DNA of 64,000 bases from Spartinivicinus ruber (GTDB lineage Bacteria; Pseudomonadota; Gammaproteobacteria; Pseudomonadales; Zooshikellaceae): contig NZ_CP048878.1 in the NCBI RefSeq assembly GCF_011009015.1, positions 1,291,501-1,355,500 of the forward strand. Direction: 5' to 3'. A model generated the notes under the pieces. The model did not search any database. It saw nothing but the letters and a program-made list of their open reading frames with translations, and was not told the origin of the DNA. The position numbers and the translations under genes are program-made. Shown piece by piece: positions 55,246 through 64,000 of this stretch (position 1 is the stretch's first letter; the number at the start of each line of letters is the position of its first letter).

Positions 55246-57258
55246 ATGACCAGCACGGCCACTGGGCATTTACATTTTATTATCTCGCTGACGAATCATT
55301 TAACGTCACCGATTGCCGGCATACAAAACCAAATCAATCAACTGACGGATGGCGCTAGCCGTGCGTTTGGCATGATTGGCATGGGGGTAGCCGGTTTAAT
55401 CGGTGCCGGTTATGCGATTAAAGCCGCATTGGAACCGGCCATTGATATGGATCGGGCGATGGGTGAAGTGCGTTCGCTCGGTGTCGTCGAAGCAGACTTG
55501 CTGCAATTAAAAAATACGGCCATGGATTTTGCGGTGGAATACGGCAAGTCAGCGGCGGATTTTGTGCGGGCGAGTTATGACATTCAATCGGCGATCAGTG
55601 GCTTAACTGGTCAGGAATTAGGGGATTTTACCAAAGCCAGTGGTATTTTAGCGGCGGCCACCAAAGCGGATACGGCCACCATTACCAGCTACATGGGCAC
55701 AATGTACGGTATTTTTAAACAGCAAGCGGCCGTGATGGGCAATGCTGACTGGGTGGAAAGGGTCGCCGGACAAACGGCCAGTGCGGTACAAATGTTTAAA
55801 ACCACCGGCAGTGAAATGTCATCCGCGTTTAGTTCCTTGGGTGCGGGGGCAACAGCGGTCGGTGTGTCCATGAATGAGCAAATGGCGATCCTCGGCACCC
55901 TGCAATCCAGTCTTTCCGGCTCAGAAGCGGGTACCCAATACAACGCCTTTTTAGCGGGATTATCCAAAGCGGAATCTGCATTAGGCTTACAGTTTACCGA
56001 TGCGGCGGGCATGGCATTACCTGTTGTGGAGGTGCTGGACAAGATCAAAGCCAAATACGGTGAATTAAGTCTGGTGGATCAGGCGGATTTAACCAAAGCC
56101 TTTGGTACCGATTTAGCCACTAAATTTATTGTGTCTCTCAGTAATGACGTAGACGGCTTGCGTAGCAGTATTAATAAGCTGGGAGATATTAAAGGGATGG
56201 ACACCGCCTTAGCCATGGCCCGCGCCCAAGTGGATGCCTGGGAACGGTTAGGCGCGGCGGTGGATGTGGTCAGGATTGGCTTTGGTTCGGCGTTATTACC
56301 GGTGATTAATCCCTTAGTGGATACCCTGGCAGATATGGGATTTACCCTGCAACGCTGGACCCAATTATTTCCCAACCTTACCCGCTGGGTGGGGTATTTC
56401 TTTTTAGGGTTAATGGGGCTGATTGCGGTGATGTCGCTATTAACGCTTACGGCTGGTTTAGCCTTTGGGTCTTTTGTCGTCTTAACCAATCCGATTACTT
56501 GGGTGCTGGCTGCTTTAGCCGGGCTTGCCTATATCATTTACCAACTGCTCTTTAATTGGGATGGATTTAAAGACACCTTGCGCAGTGTCGCCGATGCTTT
56601 GAGTTTTTTACCATTGCCAGTGGGGTTAATTGTGGAAGCCTTTATCTGGTTGGTGGATCACCTGTATTTAGTGGGGGATGCTTGGGACTGGTTAAAAGCG
56701 AGCTGGCAAAATGTTGTCAGTTATTTATCGGATACCAGCGTTTTTCAAATGCTAATGCAGGTGTTTTCGTTTTTTAATCCGGTACTGGGATTGGTGGCCC
56801 AGGGTTTTCATTGGCTATCCACCTTATGGCAACAATTTACCCATTACCTGGCAGAGGTTGGCCCTTTTGAAGCAATACTAAAAATCTTTTCGTTATTTAA
56901 TCCATTACTCGGATTAGTGATTAAAGCGATTCAAGGACTCGGCGACTGGTGGGAACACCTGAAAAAAACCTTTGCTGACGTGGGTGTGTTTGAGTTTTTA
57001 GCCAGCATTGTGGATTGGGTGATCGATAAAATTAATAGGATCCCCGGGATTAATATTGAAATTGATAAAGAAGCCTTAAAGCCAAACATTGCCAGCTTAA
57101 AACGCCCGATACAATCCCAGGTACCGACAGGCGGGTTATTAAAAACTATTAATAACAATCAGCAGCATAACCAAAATAATTATCAAACCAACCATATTTA
57201 CACCCAAACCGTCGACAGTCAGTTTTTACACAACCAAATTGAAATGGAAGCGCCCTAA
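55246..57258 (+). CDS. Tail tape measure protein
   Basis: 670 residues. Segments of the TIGR01760 kind: MDRAMGEVRSLGVVEADLLQ, FAVEYGKSAADFVRASYDIQ, GILAAATKADTATITSYMGT and the GMDTALAMARAQVDAWERLG part. Hydrophobic spans follow (FFLGLMGLIAVMSLLTLTAG, and others around residues 380-480), then three loosely repeated modules with a WLxxxWxxF pattern. Length sets tail length. Confidence 0.9.
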   Translation: MTSTATGHLHFIISLTNHLTSPIAGIQNQINQLTDGASRAFGMIGMGVAGLIGAGYAIKAALEPAIDMDRAMGEVRSLGVVEADLLQLKNTAMDFAVEYGKSAADFVRASYDIQSAISGLTGQELGDFTKASGILAAATKADTATITSYMGTMYGIFKQQAAVMGNADWVERVAGQTASAVQMFKTTGSEMSSAFSSLGAGATAVGVSMNEQMAILGTLQSSLSGSEAGTQYNAFLAGLSKAESALGLQFTDAAGMALPVVEVLDKIKAKYGELSLVDQADLTKAFGTDLATKFIVSLSNDVDGLRSSINKLGDIKGMDTALAMARAQVDAWERLGAAVDVVRIGFGSALLPVINPLVDTLADMGFTLQRWTQLFPNLTRWVGYFFLGLMGLIAVMSLLTLTAGLAFGSFVVLTNPITWVLAALAGLAYIIYQLLFNWDGFKDTLRSVADALSFLPLPVGLIVEAFIWLVDHLYLVGDAWDWLKASWQNVVSYLSDTSVFQMLMQVFSFFNPVLGLVAQGFHWLSTLWQQFTHYLAEVGPFEAILKIFSLFNPLLGLVIKAIQGLGDWWEHLKKTFADVGVFEFLASIVDWVIDKINRIPGINIEIDKEALKPNIASLKRPIQSQVPTGGLLKTINNNQQHNQNNYQTNHIYTQTVDSQFLHNQIEMEAP

Positions 57259-57584
57259 TGGACTATATCGATTTATTAATTAATGAAAATGATCTGGTGT
57301 TAACTATAGCCGGTGAACCACAATTAACCAGTGACCGAGCCAGTATTGCCCAAGATATTCAACATGCGATCCGGGAAAGCGGTTTATTAGTGGACATGAT
57401 CGGCGAGCGCCACCCGGAACAACGCCAACGGCTGATTCAGGAACTCACCTTACTGGTAGAAGACGACGAGCGATTAATACCCGGCACCATTATTTTTCAT
57501 GAATCCCGCCAAGGCCGTTATTTATTGACGGCGGATACTTACGACTACGGTCCTGTGGAAATTCAGAATGCGCTCGCTGTTTAA
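57258..57584 (+). CDS. DUF2590 baseplate-region protein (W-like)
   Basis: 108 residues; ATG overlaps the tape measure stop by one base. DLVLTIAGEPQLTSDRASIA and QDIQHAIRESGLLVDMIGER are characteristic of DUF2590 in K139-type phages, the equivalent of gpW/gp25-like baseplate wedge proteins. Overlaps the J-like gene by 17 bases. Confidence 0.82.
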   Translation: MDYIDLLINENDLVLTIAGEPQLTSDRASIAQDIQHAIRESGLLVDMIGERHPEQRQRLIQELTLLVEDDERLIPGTIIFHESRQGRYLLTADTYDYGPVEIQNALAV

Positions 57585-58740
57585 ACGCCTGGTGGCGGAT
57601 GCCAATATACCCACTGAGGAAACCCAATTAAAAAGCCGGTTTAAACAACTGGCGAAAGAACAGGGTAGTCAACTCAGTAATGACAGTCGCTATTCGCCAT
57701 TCTGGCGGATTATTACCGCGTTAGTCATTCGACCAGTGTTGTGGTTAATGGATTTACTGATTGACCAGGTGTTACCGAATGCGTTTTTACAAACGGCCCG
57801 AGGCCGCTATTTGGATTTATTAGCCTGGGCGGTACACGTTGAACGTAAACCCGCGACACAAGCTGAAGGCATAATCGAATTTCACCGAGCCAGTAGCGAT
57901 TTAGCGGTGACAATTCCCGCGAATATGGCCATTCAATCGGTGGCCATTAATGGCACCGTGTATGAAGTCAGAACCACGACAGAAACTACCTTTGCAGCGG
58001 GTGAGTTAATCGCTACAGCGCCAGTAAAAGCGACACAAGCCGGTAAAGCCTTTAACCTGGCACCGGGTTATTATGCGATTTTACCCGAGCCAATTAATGG
58101 CATAATCCAGGTGACGAACCCTGACGGGTGGTTGACGACACCCGGTGCTGATGAAGAAGCCGACGAGGCGTTACGCTGGCGGGCCCGTAATCAATTTGGG
58201 GCGGTCAATCAGTGGCATACGGATAGTGTCTACCGCAGCTTAATTGCGCAGTTTGCGGGGATTGATAGCCGCCATATTTATTTTGAGCATAACGCACCCC
58301 GGGGGCCGGGCACCGCGAATGCCTTTATTTTATTTGCGGCCGATGCCCCTGCAGATGAGTACCTAGAAAAAATAAATCAGTATATTCAGGCGGAAGGTAA
58401 TCACGGTCATGGGGATGACCTGCAGGTATTTGCCCTACCGGAAAAATCATTCGACATTACATTGAATGTGTGGCCTAACCCATTTTTAACAGAAGACAAT
58501 AAACAGCAATTAAAAACCAATATTGAACACTTTATTAAAACGGCTTTTCGGGAAAGCACCACCGATAATTATCAACCTACCCAAGTCAGCCCACGCAGCC
58601 GGTTTAGTTTTTCCAAACTCACCCAGGAGTTACACCGACAATTTAGTGAGATTGATTCGTTACAGTTTGAGAATACCGATATTGTCAGCGAGTTATGGTT
58701 ACCGCAAATCAAGACATTGACGGTGATGCTGCATGATTAA
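57568..58740 (+). CDS. Baseplate protein J
   Basis: 390 residues. Baseplate_J features: LQTARGRYLDLLAWAVHVER, ANMAIQSVAINGTVYEVRTT, LATAPVKATQAGKAFNLAPG-type segment, PGADEEADEALRWRARNQFG and GTANAFILFAADAPADE. Forms the baseplate wedge with I and W. Overlaps the I gene by eight bases. Confidence 0.92.
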   Translation: MRSLFKRLVADANIPTEETQLKSRFKQLAKEQGSQLSNDSRYSPFWRIITALVIRPVLWLMDLLIDQVLPNAFLQTARGRYLDLLAWAVHVERKPATQAEGIIEFHRASSDLAVTIPANMAIQSVAINGTVYEVRTTTETTFAAGELIATAPVKATQAGKAFNLAPGYYAILPEPINGIIQVTNPDGWLTTPGADEEADEALRWRARNQFGAVNQWHTDSVYRSLIAQFAGIDSRHIYFEHNAPRGPGTANAFILFAADAPADEYLEKINQYIQAEGNHGHGDDLQVFALPEKSFDITLNVWPNPFLTEDNKQQLKTNIEHFIKTAFRESTTDNYQPTQVSPRSRFSFSKLTQELHRQFSEIDSLQFENTDIVSELWLPQIKTLTVMLHD

Positions 58741-59329
58741 ATTAAAGTTACCCTTTTGGTTAGGTGGATCAGAGTTAAATAAATTAACCCGCATATGTGA
58801 ACAGTTTTATGGTGAGGTGGAAAGCTGGTTACGTTGGCCTTTATCGCAATTAGACCCATCCACCTGCAGCGAAGGGGTTTTAAATTTACTCGCCTGGCAA
58901 CGGGATATTAGCCGGTTTAAAGGCGAGCCCTTAAGCCTATTTCGAAAGCGGGTGCAGTATGCCTTTATTAATAATGTCGATGCCGGTTCAACGGCTGGGG
59001 TTAAACGGATACTCGAACGGTTAGGCGTGGGCTATTGTGAGGTAGATGAACGTACCCCGGGATTAGATTGGGACATTATCACCTTAAAATTATCTGATAG
59101 TCAGCTCGCCCAACACCCCGAATTACTCAGCATTATTTTACAGATGTATGGCCGCACCTGTCGGCGTTATGTGTTTAGCACCATTACCCCAGTGAAGTTA
59201 TTTATTGGCGTTAATGAATTTAGTCATGACCAGGTGACCCAAGTTGCACAATTACATAATACCGCCCATTTATACGGCCAAAGTCAATTACTAGACCACT
59301 CACAACAAGTGTTATGTGCTCAGTTATAA
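58733..59329 (+). CDS. Tail protein I (gpI-like)
   Basis: 198 residues, near P2 I (176). Includes LSQLDPSTCSEGVLNLLAWQ and RDISRFKGEPLSLFRKRVQY, both typical of tail protein I, then a TxGVKRILERLG segment. Works with J in the baseplate. A 30-base gap follows before the fibre gene. Confidence 0.88.
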   Translation: MIKLKLPFWLGGSELNKLTRICEQFYGEVESWLRWPLSQLDPSTCSEGVLNLLAWQRDISRFKGEPLSLFRKRVQYAFINNVDAGSTAGVKRILERLGVGYCEVDERTPGLDWDIITLKLSDSQLAQHPELLSIILQMYGRTCRRYVFSTITPVKLFIGVNEFSHDQVTQVAQLHNTAHLYGQSQLLDHSQQVLCAQL

Positions 59330-59359
59330 AGAAAAATTCAGAAATAAAAGGAAAATAAT

Positions 59360-61075
59360 ATGCCTGTCATTACCCATGCCGGTGAACGGCTTATCGCTGA
59401 AAAACAAGGGATGCAAAGCCCTTTAATTATTAAACACTTTGTGTTGGCCAATGTGCCGGATTTAACTGATACCGACCCAGAGAACCGGCACGAGCTGTTG
59501 CCGAGTGATGATTTAATTCAATACCAAGCCCCAGTGACGCAAGCCGGGTTTATTAATCCGAATGCGGTGGTGTATTCGTTAGTGATGGACACCCGTATTG
59601 GTGACTTTGAATTTAACTGGTTGGGTTTGGTGGCAGAGGATAATACTTTAGTCGCCGTCAGTTATGTACCGAAACAGTGGAAACGCAAAACCCAGGGTAG
59701 CCAAGCGGGAAACAGTTTAACCCGTAATTTTATGTTGGCGTTTAGTGGTGCTCAGGATATTACCCAAATCGATGTTAACGCCGACACCTGGCAAATTGAT
59801 TTCAGTGCTCGACTCAATGGCATTGATGAACGACAACGGTTGGCCAATCTGGATTTATACGGTCATGACGTATTTTTTAGTGACGGCTTTAAAGTCATTC
59901 GACAGGATGCCCACTATTTAATTACGGCGGGTGTCGGCTATGTGGGTGGTGTTCGGGTTACCACCGAAAAACATTTAATTAAAGTCACCGAACAGCCCTC
60001 TGCCATTTGGGTGGATGTATGCCAACAAGGCAGTGTCACCAGTAATATTGAAACGGTAGTGGCGTTTAATGTCGTGGCTGAATTATCGGATTATGTTGAC
60101 CGATTTGAACGCCCACACTGGGTAGCCAAACTCGCGGAGATTAATAGCCAAGGGGAAGTGATTGACACACGACGAGTCACGGACGGTTTTGCCGAGCATT
60201 TTATTAGTGATAATCCCCATAACCAGTATTTAACCAAAGCCTTGGCATTACAATTACCTATAATGCCGGAAGTGTTAACCCCCACGAATCGGTTAGCGGT
60301 CATTATTGAGCATCAACAACTCACTATTGTGAAAAATCAGGTGATTCGTTGGCGGGGTTGGCAGGATTTTAATACGTCAGGTTATTCTGAAAATCAGAGA
60401 CAGTTTTTTATTGATTCAGATAAAACCTATCATTTGCGATGGTCGCCACTAGGTGGGTTTGATTTAAAGGATTTAAATGATACTCCCTATAATCCCAATA
60501 GTTTGGTTGAATATGACTTATCCTTTGATACCACCTATGACGATGTGTTGTTAGGAAAAATTGAGGCCGGTGATTATTACCCTTCCATTATCGCTACTAA
60601 ACGTTTATATCGTCCAAAAATTTCCGGCAATGGTACGCTATGGTTGCCGCTAGGTTATCGTGATCGTTCTTTTCGTTTATTAGTCACAATTAGAAATCAA
60701 CTGCAGCAGGGAAATGTTTTGTTTAAATCAGTTGATAAAGCACATACTGCATTATTTACCATGAGAGGAAACAATCATGGTGACAACATGAATGTTGAAT
60801 TAGATAGTGATGATGAATTTTGGTTGACAAGCAATAATAGTAACGGTGAAGTCAGTATTAGTACATTAACCGGCGATATCATTGATGACTTGCTGTATAT
60901 GCAAAACCATCAAAGCGAATATGTGAAAAAAATTCAACCAGGCAATACGATTGATGGTGATGAAGAGCTTTTTTCGATGGGAATAAAGCGTTTAACGACT
61001 GAAGACGTTCAAAAAGGGTTACCACTGGATTATGCAAATATTGAAAGTGCTTCAATCGTATTTGAAGTGTTTTAA
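59360..61075 (+). CDS. Tail-collar/tail fibre protein
   Basis: 571 residues. The N-terminal 170 residues match the phage tail-collar fibre domain (PVITHAGERLIAEKQGMQSP, GDFEFNWLGLVAEDNTLVAV and SYVPKQWKRKTQG). The remainder is beta-rich without an obvious family, perhaps the receptor-binding part; its DNA from about 60,340 on is more AT-rich than its neighbours, suggesting exchange of the tip. AAGGAAAA precedes the ATG. Confidence 0.85.
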   Translation: MPVITHAGERLIAEKQGMQSPLIIKHFVLANVPDLTDTDPENRHELLPSDDLIQYQAPVTQAGFINPNAVVYSLVMDTRIGDFEFNWLGLVAEDNTLVAVSYVPKQWKRKTQGSQAGNSLTRNFMLAFSGAQDITQIDVNADTWQIDFSARLNGIDERQRLANLDLYGHDVFFSDGFKVIRQDAHYLITAGVGYVGGVRVTTEKHLIKVTEQPSAIWVDVCQQGSVTSNIETVVAFNVVAELSDYVDRFERPHWVAKLAEINSQGEVIDTRRVTDGFAEHFISDNPHNQYLTKALALQLPIMPEVLTPTNRLAVIIEHQQLTIVKNQVIRWRGWQDFNTSGYSENQRQFFIDSDKTYHLRWSPLGGFDLKDLNDTPYNPNSLVEYDLSFDTTYDDVLLGKIEAGDYYPSIIATKRLYRPKISGNGTLWLPLGYRDRSFRLLVTIRNQLQQGNVLFKSVDKAHTALFTMRGNNHGDNMNVELDSDDEFWLTSNNSNGEVSISTLTGDIIDDLLYMQNHQSEYVKKIQPGNTIDGDEELFSMGIKRLTTEDVQKGLPLDYANIESASIVFEVF

Positions 61076-61077
61076 TC

Positions 61078-61956
61078 ATGAAGGCTATCCATATTAAAAC
61101 CCCACCCACGCTGGGAAATGTAAAAGAAAAACAAGCATCAGTAATAGTAAAGGCCAACGCCCCATTACAGGCGTCGGCCTCTAAAGTAATGCTCTTACAC
61201 GATAATTATATTGAAAATAAAAATAAAGCTTCCGCTCAGACTATTTTGGACTTAAGAGTCGATTTTAATAAACATTTACAGAACAATATCCATTGTTGTG
61301 TTGTGCACCCTTACCAACATACGGTAGGTGAAGGGGAGGGACACCACCGGTATTTATCGGCACCCAATGCGATTAAAGCGTTGCAGCAAAAATACCAGGA
61401 TCAACGGGACCAGCAGCAGCCACACAACAACCAGGCAGCAATTGTGGTATTAATCACCGCCTCGCATTTAACGCCGTTCTATCAAACCCTAACGGCATTT
61501 AATCAGGTGATGCCAGTACCGGAGTTGCAACAACTGACCCGGCGGGTAAAAGCGTTAATTGAGTTGGAAACGACTAAATGGGAGCAGCCCAAAGCACCCC
61601 AGATGCCGTATTGGCGACAATTGCAATTGACCCAGTGGCAAAGCCCACAAAATTATTTAAAGCAACTGGGAGCAACTCAGGCAGCGATAGAAGCGATGGC
61701 CGATGATCAATCACCGAAAGCCATCTTAACCGAGCTGATTAATAAAAAACGCCAATACCTCAATCAGTTGTATGTCGATTGGCAACAAACCACCCAAGCA
61801 CTACAAAATGTAGTAGGGCAGTATTTGGCGGGAAATATCAGCCAGCAGTTAACCCAACTGAACGCGCCGGGTCATGACCAGGTATTAACGGCGGGTGTCT
61901 TACTCTCGGGTACGGCAGACGCCTTACACACGCTCAAGGAAACCTTTAACTTATGA
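61078..61956 (+). CDS. K139-type tail region protein of unknown function (292 aa)
   Basis: Starts two bases after the fibre gene. Mixed alpha helical protein, with Gln-rich segments (KYQDQRDQQQPHNNQ) and a C-terminal helical half (YLNQLYVDWQQTTQALQNVV). No fibre-type repeats, no membrane segment. Its place suggests a fibre assembly or baseplate function. Overlaps the next gene by four bases. Confidence 0.6.
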   Translation: MKAIHIKTPPTLGNVKEKQASVIVKANAPLQASASKVMLLHDNYIENKNKASAQTILDLRVDFNKHLQNNIHCCVVHPYQHTVGEGEGHHRYLSAPNAIKALQQKYQDQRDQQQPHNNQAAIVVLITASHLTPFYQTLTAFNQVMPVPELQQLTRRVKALIELETTKWEQPKAPQMPYWRQLQLTQWQSPQNYLKQLGATQAAIEAMADDQSPKAILTELINKKRQYLNQLYVDWQQTTQALQNVVGQYLAGNISQQLTQLNAPGHDQVLTAGVLLSGTADALHTLKETFNL

Positions 61957-62531
61957 TGATTGGTGACTATCAGGTCCAAGGTAGCAACCTGCAGGTGGTG
62001 GGGGGGTTACGGATCAGCAATGAAGAATTAAGTGGTGCCAGTAGCGCCACCGATCGTGCCCATAAAGGGTTTAAACCCAAAACCCTAACCGTGTCGCTGC
62101 AGATCAAACAAAGCCAGCCCGAGCAATTAACCCGGTTGATTGAGTTAGCCGAGGGTGTGGATAAAGCCGGTAAACAAACGGTTTACACGCTGGTGGATAA
62201 TACCGCGAAAGCGATGAATATCCGCCAGGTGCAGTTTAACGACAATTTGAGTGCGCGAGAATCCGCCGATAAACGCTTATGGCAGGTGCAATTTACCTTA
62301 GCGGAATACCGCTCTGTACCGGAAAAGGTTGAGCAACGCCAACCGAAAAAAGACCCAAAAAAACAGCAAGCCGATGGCCAGCCTATTGGGTCAGATAATC
62401 AAGCAAGCAACGAACCGGCATTAACCGAGTTTGAGCAGCTGTTAAAACAAATAGACGAGCAAATAGGCCCCCGTGAAACTGAACAGCCAGCTGATGATCA
62501 ATCAGCAGATAATACCGCTAGTGCGGCATGA
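61953..62531 (+). CDS. Baseplate-complex protein (U-like)
   Basis: 192 residues. MIGDYQVQGSNLQVVGGLRI and HKGFKPKTLTVSLQIKQSQP, then a beta-rich core up to VQFTLAEYRSVPEKVEQRQP. These fit the small baseplate/tube-initiating protein placed before gpD in K139-type phages. The last 60 residues are a low-complexity acidic tail. Overlaps the next gene by 59 bases. Confidence 0.65.
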   Translation: MMIGDYQVQGSNLQVVGGLRISNEELSGASSATDRAHKGFKPKTLTVSLQIKQSQPEQLTRLIELAEGVDKAGKQTVYTLVDNTAKAMNIRQVQFNDNLSARESADKRLWQVQFTLAEYRSVPEKVEQRQPKKDPKKQQADGQPIGSDNQASNEPALTEFEQLLKQIDEQIGPRETEQPADDQSADNTASAA

Positions 62532-63156
62532 TATCCGCTTAGCCTTAAATACCCCTGGTCGTGCCACCTTTGTGGTACGGCCTAAAGTCCCATTAACAGC
62601 AAAAACCGTAGTAAAAATAGCCATGGGTTATGGTGATAATTTACAGCAGGTATTTGTAGGCTATATCGAAAAAATCACCCCAGTGGATAAACACCAACAG
62701 CAATTATTCTGCAGGGAATTAACCGGGATTTTGCATTACCCGTTACCCATGAGTTTACGGCATGTGCATTTAAATGAGGTATTAAACCAAATCGCCCAGC
62801 AAACCCGACTGACGTTTATTACTCCTGAACAAGCCTACTGCACTACTAAAATCCCTTATTTTTACAGCCTGAATAATGGGCTGTTTGCCATGAGTTCAAT
62901 CGCGCAGGCATTTGCTATTGATGATTATTGTTGGCAGCAACAAGGGAATGGACAGGTGTATGTGGGGAGTTGGCAGCACAGTTATTGGCAGGATAAACCG
63001 ATAAAAATCCCTGAACAATTTTTTATTAACCATCAATCCCATAACAGTGCGCAAATTGCAGCAATACCCCAAATACGCCCTGGGGTGTTATTAGACGATG
63101 GCAGCCGGATAAAACAAACCCAAATTAATAACAATCAAATGGTCATATCATGGTAG
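62473..63156 (+). CDS. Tail hub protein (gpD-like)
   Basis: 227 residues from a GTG start inside the previous gene. The layout is that of the first part of P2 D / gp27-like hubs: MINQQIIPLVRHDIRLALNT, RATFVVRPKVPLTAKTVVKI, VFVGYIEKITPVDKHQQQLF, and LNGLFAMSSIAQAF-type segment. P2 D is longer (387), so this is a shortened hub. Overlaps the V-type gene by seven bases. Confidence 0.7.
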   Translation: MKLNSQLMINQQIIPLVRHDIRLALNTPGRATFVVRPKVPLTAKTVVKIAMGYGDNLQQVFVGYIEKITPVDKHQQQLFCRELTGILHYPLPMSLRHVHLNEVLNQIAQQTRLTFITPEQAYCTTKIPYFYSLNNGLFAMSSIAQAFAIDDYCWQQQGNGQVYVGSWQHSYWQDKPIKIPEQFFINHQSHNSAQIAAIPQIRPGVLLDDGSRIKQTQINNNQMVISW

Positions 63157-64000
63157 AAGCCATTAAACGCATTGTATTAAGTTTATTTCCAGAACTGGCG
63201 GGTAATTATCATTTACCCCGCTTTGGTCGGGTGGTGGCCATCAGTGATTTACCCAAACAAGGGAGTCTCTGTGATGAGTTTAGGCCTCACTATGCGGTGG
63301 ATATTGAGGTATTAAACGCACAAGGCAAGCCGGATAAAAAATTACCGATATTATCGAGTGTAACCGTACCCATGGCACTAGCAGGCCAGGAAAAAGGCTT
63401 TTATGGCTTACCGGAAGTGGGTACTTGGGTGGTGGTCGGGTTTGCATATGGTCTGCCTAATAAGCCATTCATACAACAGTTATTACCGAATGGCTTATCA
63501 CTCCCCAACCTTGAGCAAAAAGAGCAGCGTTGGCAGCCTAATCCGTCAAGCTACCAACGTTGCGATCACAAGGGCGCCTGGGAACGAACCTCAGACAGTA
63601 GTATCAGGGATGAGAGCTTAAGTTATCAGCTGGAAACCCTACACCAGGAAACCACAGCCCAAACCAGCCAAACGACAGTTACCGAGCACAGCACTGAAAC
63701 GATTGGCGGCACCAAAGCCATTGAGGCAATGGGAGCTCTTAAACTCCATTCCGGTGGTACAGCTGAATTAGCCGCTATTGATAATTTAAAGGTAGCTACA
63801 GGCAATGATAGTCATACTGTCGTAGGTAACGATATGCAAGAGCATATCAACGGGATTAAACACAGCCTGGCCAAACTGAAGCAAATCGCCCAAGTCAAAG
63901 ACGGAGGCAAAGTCTGGTTGGGGAATGAAAGTGACAATGTGTTGCAACTGCTGTCGGAATTTATGGCGGTGGTTGAGCAAGCGTTTTTAGACTTATCCAC
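63150..64000 (+). CDS. V-type baseplate spike protein, partial (right edge)
   Basis: ATG at 63,150 inside the end of the hub gene; 283 codons visible. N-terminal OB-fold part (FGRVVAISDLPKQGSLCDEF, VTVPMALAGQEKGFYGLPEV and GTWVVVGFAYGLPNKPFIQ). A helical/beta spike part follows (SYQLETLHQETTAQTSQTTV, IEAMGALKLHSGGTAELAAI). The last visible residues equal the fragment at 29,615-29,677. The fragment predicts that the gene ends about 33 residues past the window. Confidence 0.82.
   Translation, partial: MVEAIKRIVLSLFPELAGNYHLPRFGRVVAISDLPKQGSLCDEFRPHYAVDIEVLNAQGKPDKKLPILSSVTVPMALAGQEKGFYGLPEVGTWVVVGFAYGLPNKPFIQQLLPNGLSLPNLEQKEQRWQPNPSSYQRCDHKGAWERTSDSSIRDESLSYQLETLHQETTAQTSQTTVTEHSTETIGGTKAIEAMGALKLHSGGTAELAAIDNLKVATGNDSHTVVGNDMQEHINGIKHSLAKLKQIAQVKDGGKVWLGNESDNVLQLLSEFMAVVEQAFLDLS

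Larger units (their letters stand above)
35391..64000. mobile_element. Prophage B, K139/P2-type myophage with lambda O/P replication; right end outside the window
   Basis: Integrase, excisionase-like and CsrA-like genes on the minus strand, a divergent immunity region near 41,100, replication genes and all structural genes in K139/P2 order up to a truncated V-type gene. The left end is tentatively put at the tmRNA-like attachment core (35,391-35,413), which leaves one cargo gene outside the integrase. No disrupted structural gene was seen. Confidence 0.8.

Noticed and set aside
55689-56489. Minus-strand frames inside the tape measure gene
   Set aside because: Shadows of a long coding gene with strong family signs on the plus strand.

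Overview
The window holds two prophages in opposite orientation, separated by a short accessory strip. It most likely comes from a gammaproteobacterium with moderately AT-rich DNA. The reasons are a K139/HP1/P2-type myoprophage of the kind found in marine gammaproteobacteria, a lambda-type head module, a tmRNA-like 3' end used as an attachment site, and integron-like cassette junctions. No homology search was run; family names rest on recognising motifs, lengths and gene order.

Prophage A runs from the left edge (its left end lies outside the window) to about 29,614. Its late genes are on the minus strand: a Q-type antiterminator (16,773-17,366) with a late promoter and terminators just downstream, then small late genes, an amidase, two secreted S74-domain proteins, holins, a KilAC antirepressor, terminase, gpW, portal, protease/scaffold, decoration protein, capsid, tail joining proteins and a gpV-type baseplate protein. 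The large terminase gene is cut by a 1,031-bp IS1595-family element with a perfect 8-bp target duplication, and the small terminase gene is frameshifted at a run of nine A, so A is probably defective for packaging. Three plus-strand cargo units sit against the late operon, among them a compact unit with its own promoter and terminator encoding one membrane peptide and two zinc-ribbon proteins. The early genes are on the plus strand: an XRE repressor, a LuxR-type regulator, RdgC, a Sak4-like ATPase, DUF669, a RecB/Cas4-like nuclease, a helicase, and an integration module (small ORF, CsrA-like protein, excisionase-like protein, integrase). A PrimPol-helicase gene lies on the minus strand beside a cluster of short repeats.

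The middle strip (about 29,615-36,376) starts with a fragment of a baseplate gene from a third, P2-like prophage. It continues with a GTP cyclohydrolase II-like / SDR / SLOG three-gene locus, then integron-like cassettes carrying a YcxB-like gene and two unknown genes, and a tmRNA-like 3' end flanked by arm-type repeats, which may be the left end of prophage B.

Prophage B (about 35,391 to past the right edge) has an integration module homologous to that of A, a repressor made of two tandem HTH domains, a lambda O/P-type replication pair with eight iterons inside the O gene, an Ogr-like activator, and a complete K139/P2-type head, lysis and tail set up to a V-type baseplate gene truncated by the window edge. 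No lesion was seen in its structural genes.
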